Source of the DNA: Ferdinandcohnia sp036965165
GTDB lineage: Bacteria > Bacillota > Bacilli > Bacillales > Bacillaceae_L
Reading direction: 5' to 3'
Length of the DNA: 7,077 nt
Assembly: GCF_036965165.1 (NCBI RefSeq)
Contig: NZ_JBALOX010000238.1
Location: 1 to 7,077, forward strand
Positions within the stretch are counted from its first letter, which is position 1, and each line of letters opens with the position of its first letter. The position numbers were made by a program, and so were the translations under genes. Under the pieces are notes generated by a model. It was not told where the DNA came from. It saw nothing but the letters and a program-made list of their open reading frames with translations, and did not search any database. Shown here one piece after another: positions 6,067 to 7,077 of the stretch.

Positions 6067-7077
6067 TTGGAAGAAGTACAAACAACTAGAAGAAAAAAAC
6101 AAAACTTACCAAATTCAAAACCATCCATTTATTCTTTACAGCTAGAGGAACTTGAAAACTGGCTTATCGAAAATGGTGAGAAGAAATTTCGCGGAAATCA
6201 GATTTTTGAATGGCTCTATACGAAGAGAGTTACAACATTTGACGAGATGACAAACCTTTCAAATGCAATGAGACAAAAGCTTGCTGAGCAATTTACGATT
6301 ACGACTCTTAAAACCATCATTCAGCAAACATCTGCTGACGGCACAATGAAGTTTTTATTTGAACTCCATGATGGATATTCAATTGAAACTGTTCTTATGA
6401 GACATGGCTATGGAAACTCCATTTGTGTAACAACACAGGTTGGTTGCCGCATTGGCTGTACCTTCTGTGCTTCCACATTAGGAGGACTAAAGCGGAATCT
6501 AGAAGCTGGTGAAATTGTTGCCCAAGTTGTAAAGGTTCAAAAGGCATTAGATGAACTTGATGAGCGAGTAAGTCACCTTGTTATCATGGGAATTGGTGAG
6601 CCTTTTGATAATTACGATCAAATGCTTTCATTCCTCAAAATTATTAATCACGATAAGGGCTTAAATATTGGAGCTCGTCATATCACCGTTTCAACAAGTG
6701 GAATCATTCCAAAAATCTATAAGTTTGCAGATGAAAAATTACAAATAAATTTTGCAATCTCATTACATGCACCTAATACAGAAATAAGAAGCAAGTTGAT
6801 GCCGATTAACCGCGCATATAAACTGCCTGATTTAATGGAAGCTGTACGCTATTATATTGAAAAAACAGGAAGAAGAATTAGCTTTGAGTATGGGTTATTT
6901 GGTGGAGTCAACGATCAAGTTGAACATGCTGAAGAACTAGCAGAGCTATTAAAGGGAATTAAATGTCACGTTAACTTAATTCCAGTCAATTATGTTCCTG
7001 AGCGCGATTATGTGAGAACACCACGAGAGCAGATCTTTGAATTTGAAAAGACATTAAAGAAGCATGGTGTAAATGTA
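6067..7077 (+). CDS. rlmN: Dual-specificity 23S rRNA / tRNA (adenine-C2)-methyltransferase RlmN, 3'-truncated by the window edge
   Basis: The frame is open from TTG at 6067 to the window end, giving 337 residues; roughly 25 more are expected, as the Bacillus protein has about 363. RlmN is a radical-SAM enzyme that methylates C2 of A2503 in 23S rRNA, and A37 in some tRNAs in E. coli. The 4Fe-4S cluster motif CxxxCxxC is Cys127, Cys131 and Cys134. Cys120, seven residues earlier, matches the E. coli cysteine (118) that forms the RNA adduct. MGIGEP at 174-179 is the SAM-contacting GEP-type motif. The N-terminal helical RNA-binding accessory domain spans about 18-90 (KPSIYSLQLEELENWL onwards). The methyl-carrying C-terminal cysteine (E. 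coli Cys355) lies beyond the window. No ATG precedes residue 61 in this frame, so TTG is the only credible start. CfrA-like paralogues share the fold, but the sequence and operon position fit RlmN. Confidence 0.96.
   Translation, partial: MEEVQTTRRKKQNLPNSKPSIYSLQLEELENWLIENGEKKFRGNQIFEWLYTKRVTTFDEMTNLSNAMRQKLAEQFTITTLKTIIQQTSADGTMKFLFELHDGYSIETVLMRHGYGNSICVTTQVGCRIGCTFCASTLGGLKRNLEAGEIVAQVVKVQKALDELDERVSHLVIMGIGEPFDNYDQMLSFLKIINHDKGLNIGARHITVSTSGIIPKIYKFADEKLQINFAISLHAPNTEIRSKLMPINRAYKLPDLMEAVRYYIEKTGRRISFEYGLFGGVNDQVEHAEELAELLKGIKCHVNLIPVNYVPERDYVRTPREQIFEFEKTLKKHGVNV

Overview
The window is a stretch of low-GC Firmicutes chromosome, most probably from Bacillus or a close Bacillaceae relative. 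This rests on gene order (coaBC, priA, def, fmt, rsmB, rlmN, all on the + strand, the arrangement known from the Bacillus subtilis chromosome), AT-rich codon use, strong GGAGG-type ribosome binding sites and TTG start codons. I recognised the proteins from motifs and family memory; no search was run.

Layout: bases 1-582 are the 3' part of coaBC (phosphopantothenoylcysteine synthetase domain, coenzyme A synthesis), whose 5' part lies outside the window. priA (579-2993, primosomal helicase) overlaps it by four bases. A 303-base non-coding gap follows (2994-3296), most of it filled by a hairpin-rich, relatively GC-rich block that resembles a dispersed intergenic repeat. The cluster then resumes with def (3297-3770, peptide deformylase), fmt (3779-4732, Met-tRNA formyltransferase), rsmB (4719-6062, 16S rRNA m5C methyltransferase) and rlmN (from 6067, 23S rRNA/tRNA m2A methyltransferase), which runs off the right edge lacking only its last residues.

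How the genes work together: fmt and def form the formyl-methionine cycle (Fmt formylates initiator Met-tRNA, Def removes the formyl group from new proteins). rsmB and rlmN modify ribosomal RNA. coaBC and priA supply coenzyme A synthesis and replication restart. The short overlaps and gaps (4-base overlap, 8-base gap, 14-base overlap, 4-base gap) point to co-transcription and translational coupling, apart from the priA-def gap.

The genes are ordinary housekeeping genes with intact catalytic motifs. I see no mobile-element gene, CRISPR array, tRNA, rRNA, defence system or novel coding system. The one part not explained by known genes is the structured block between priA and def.
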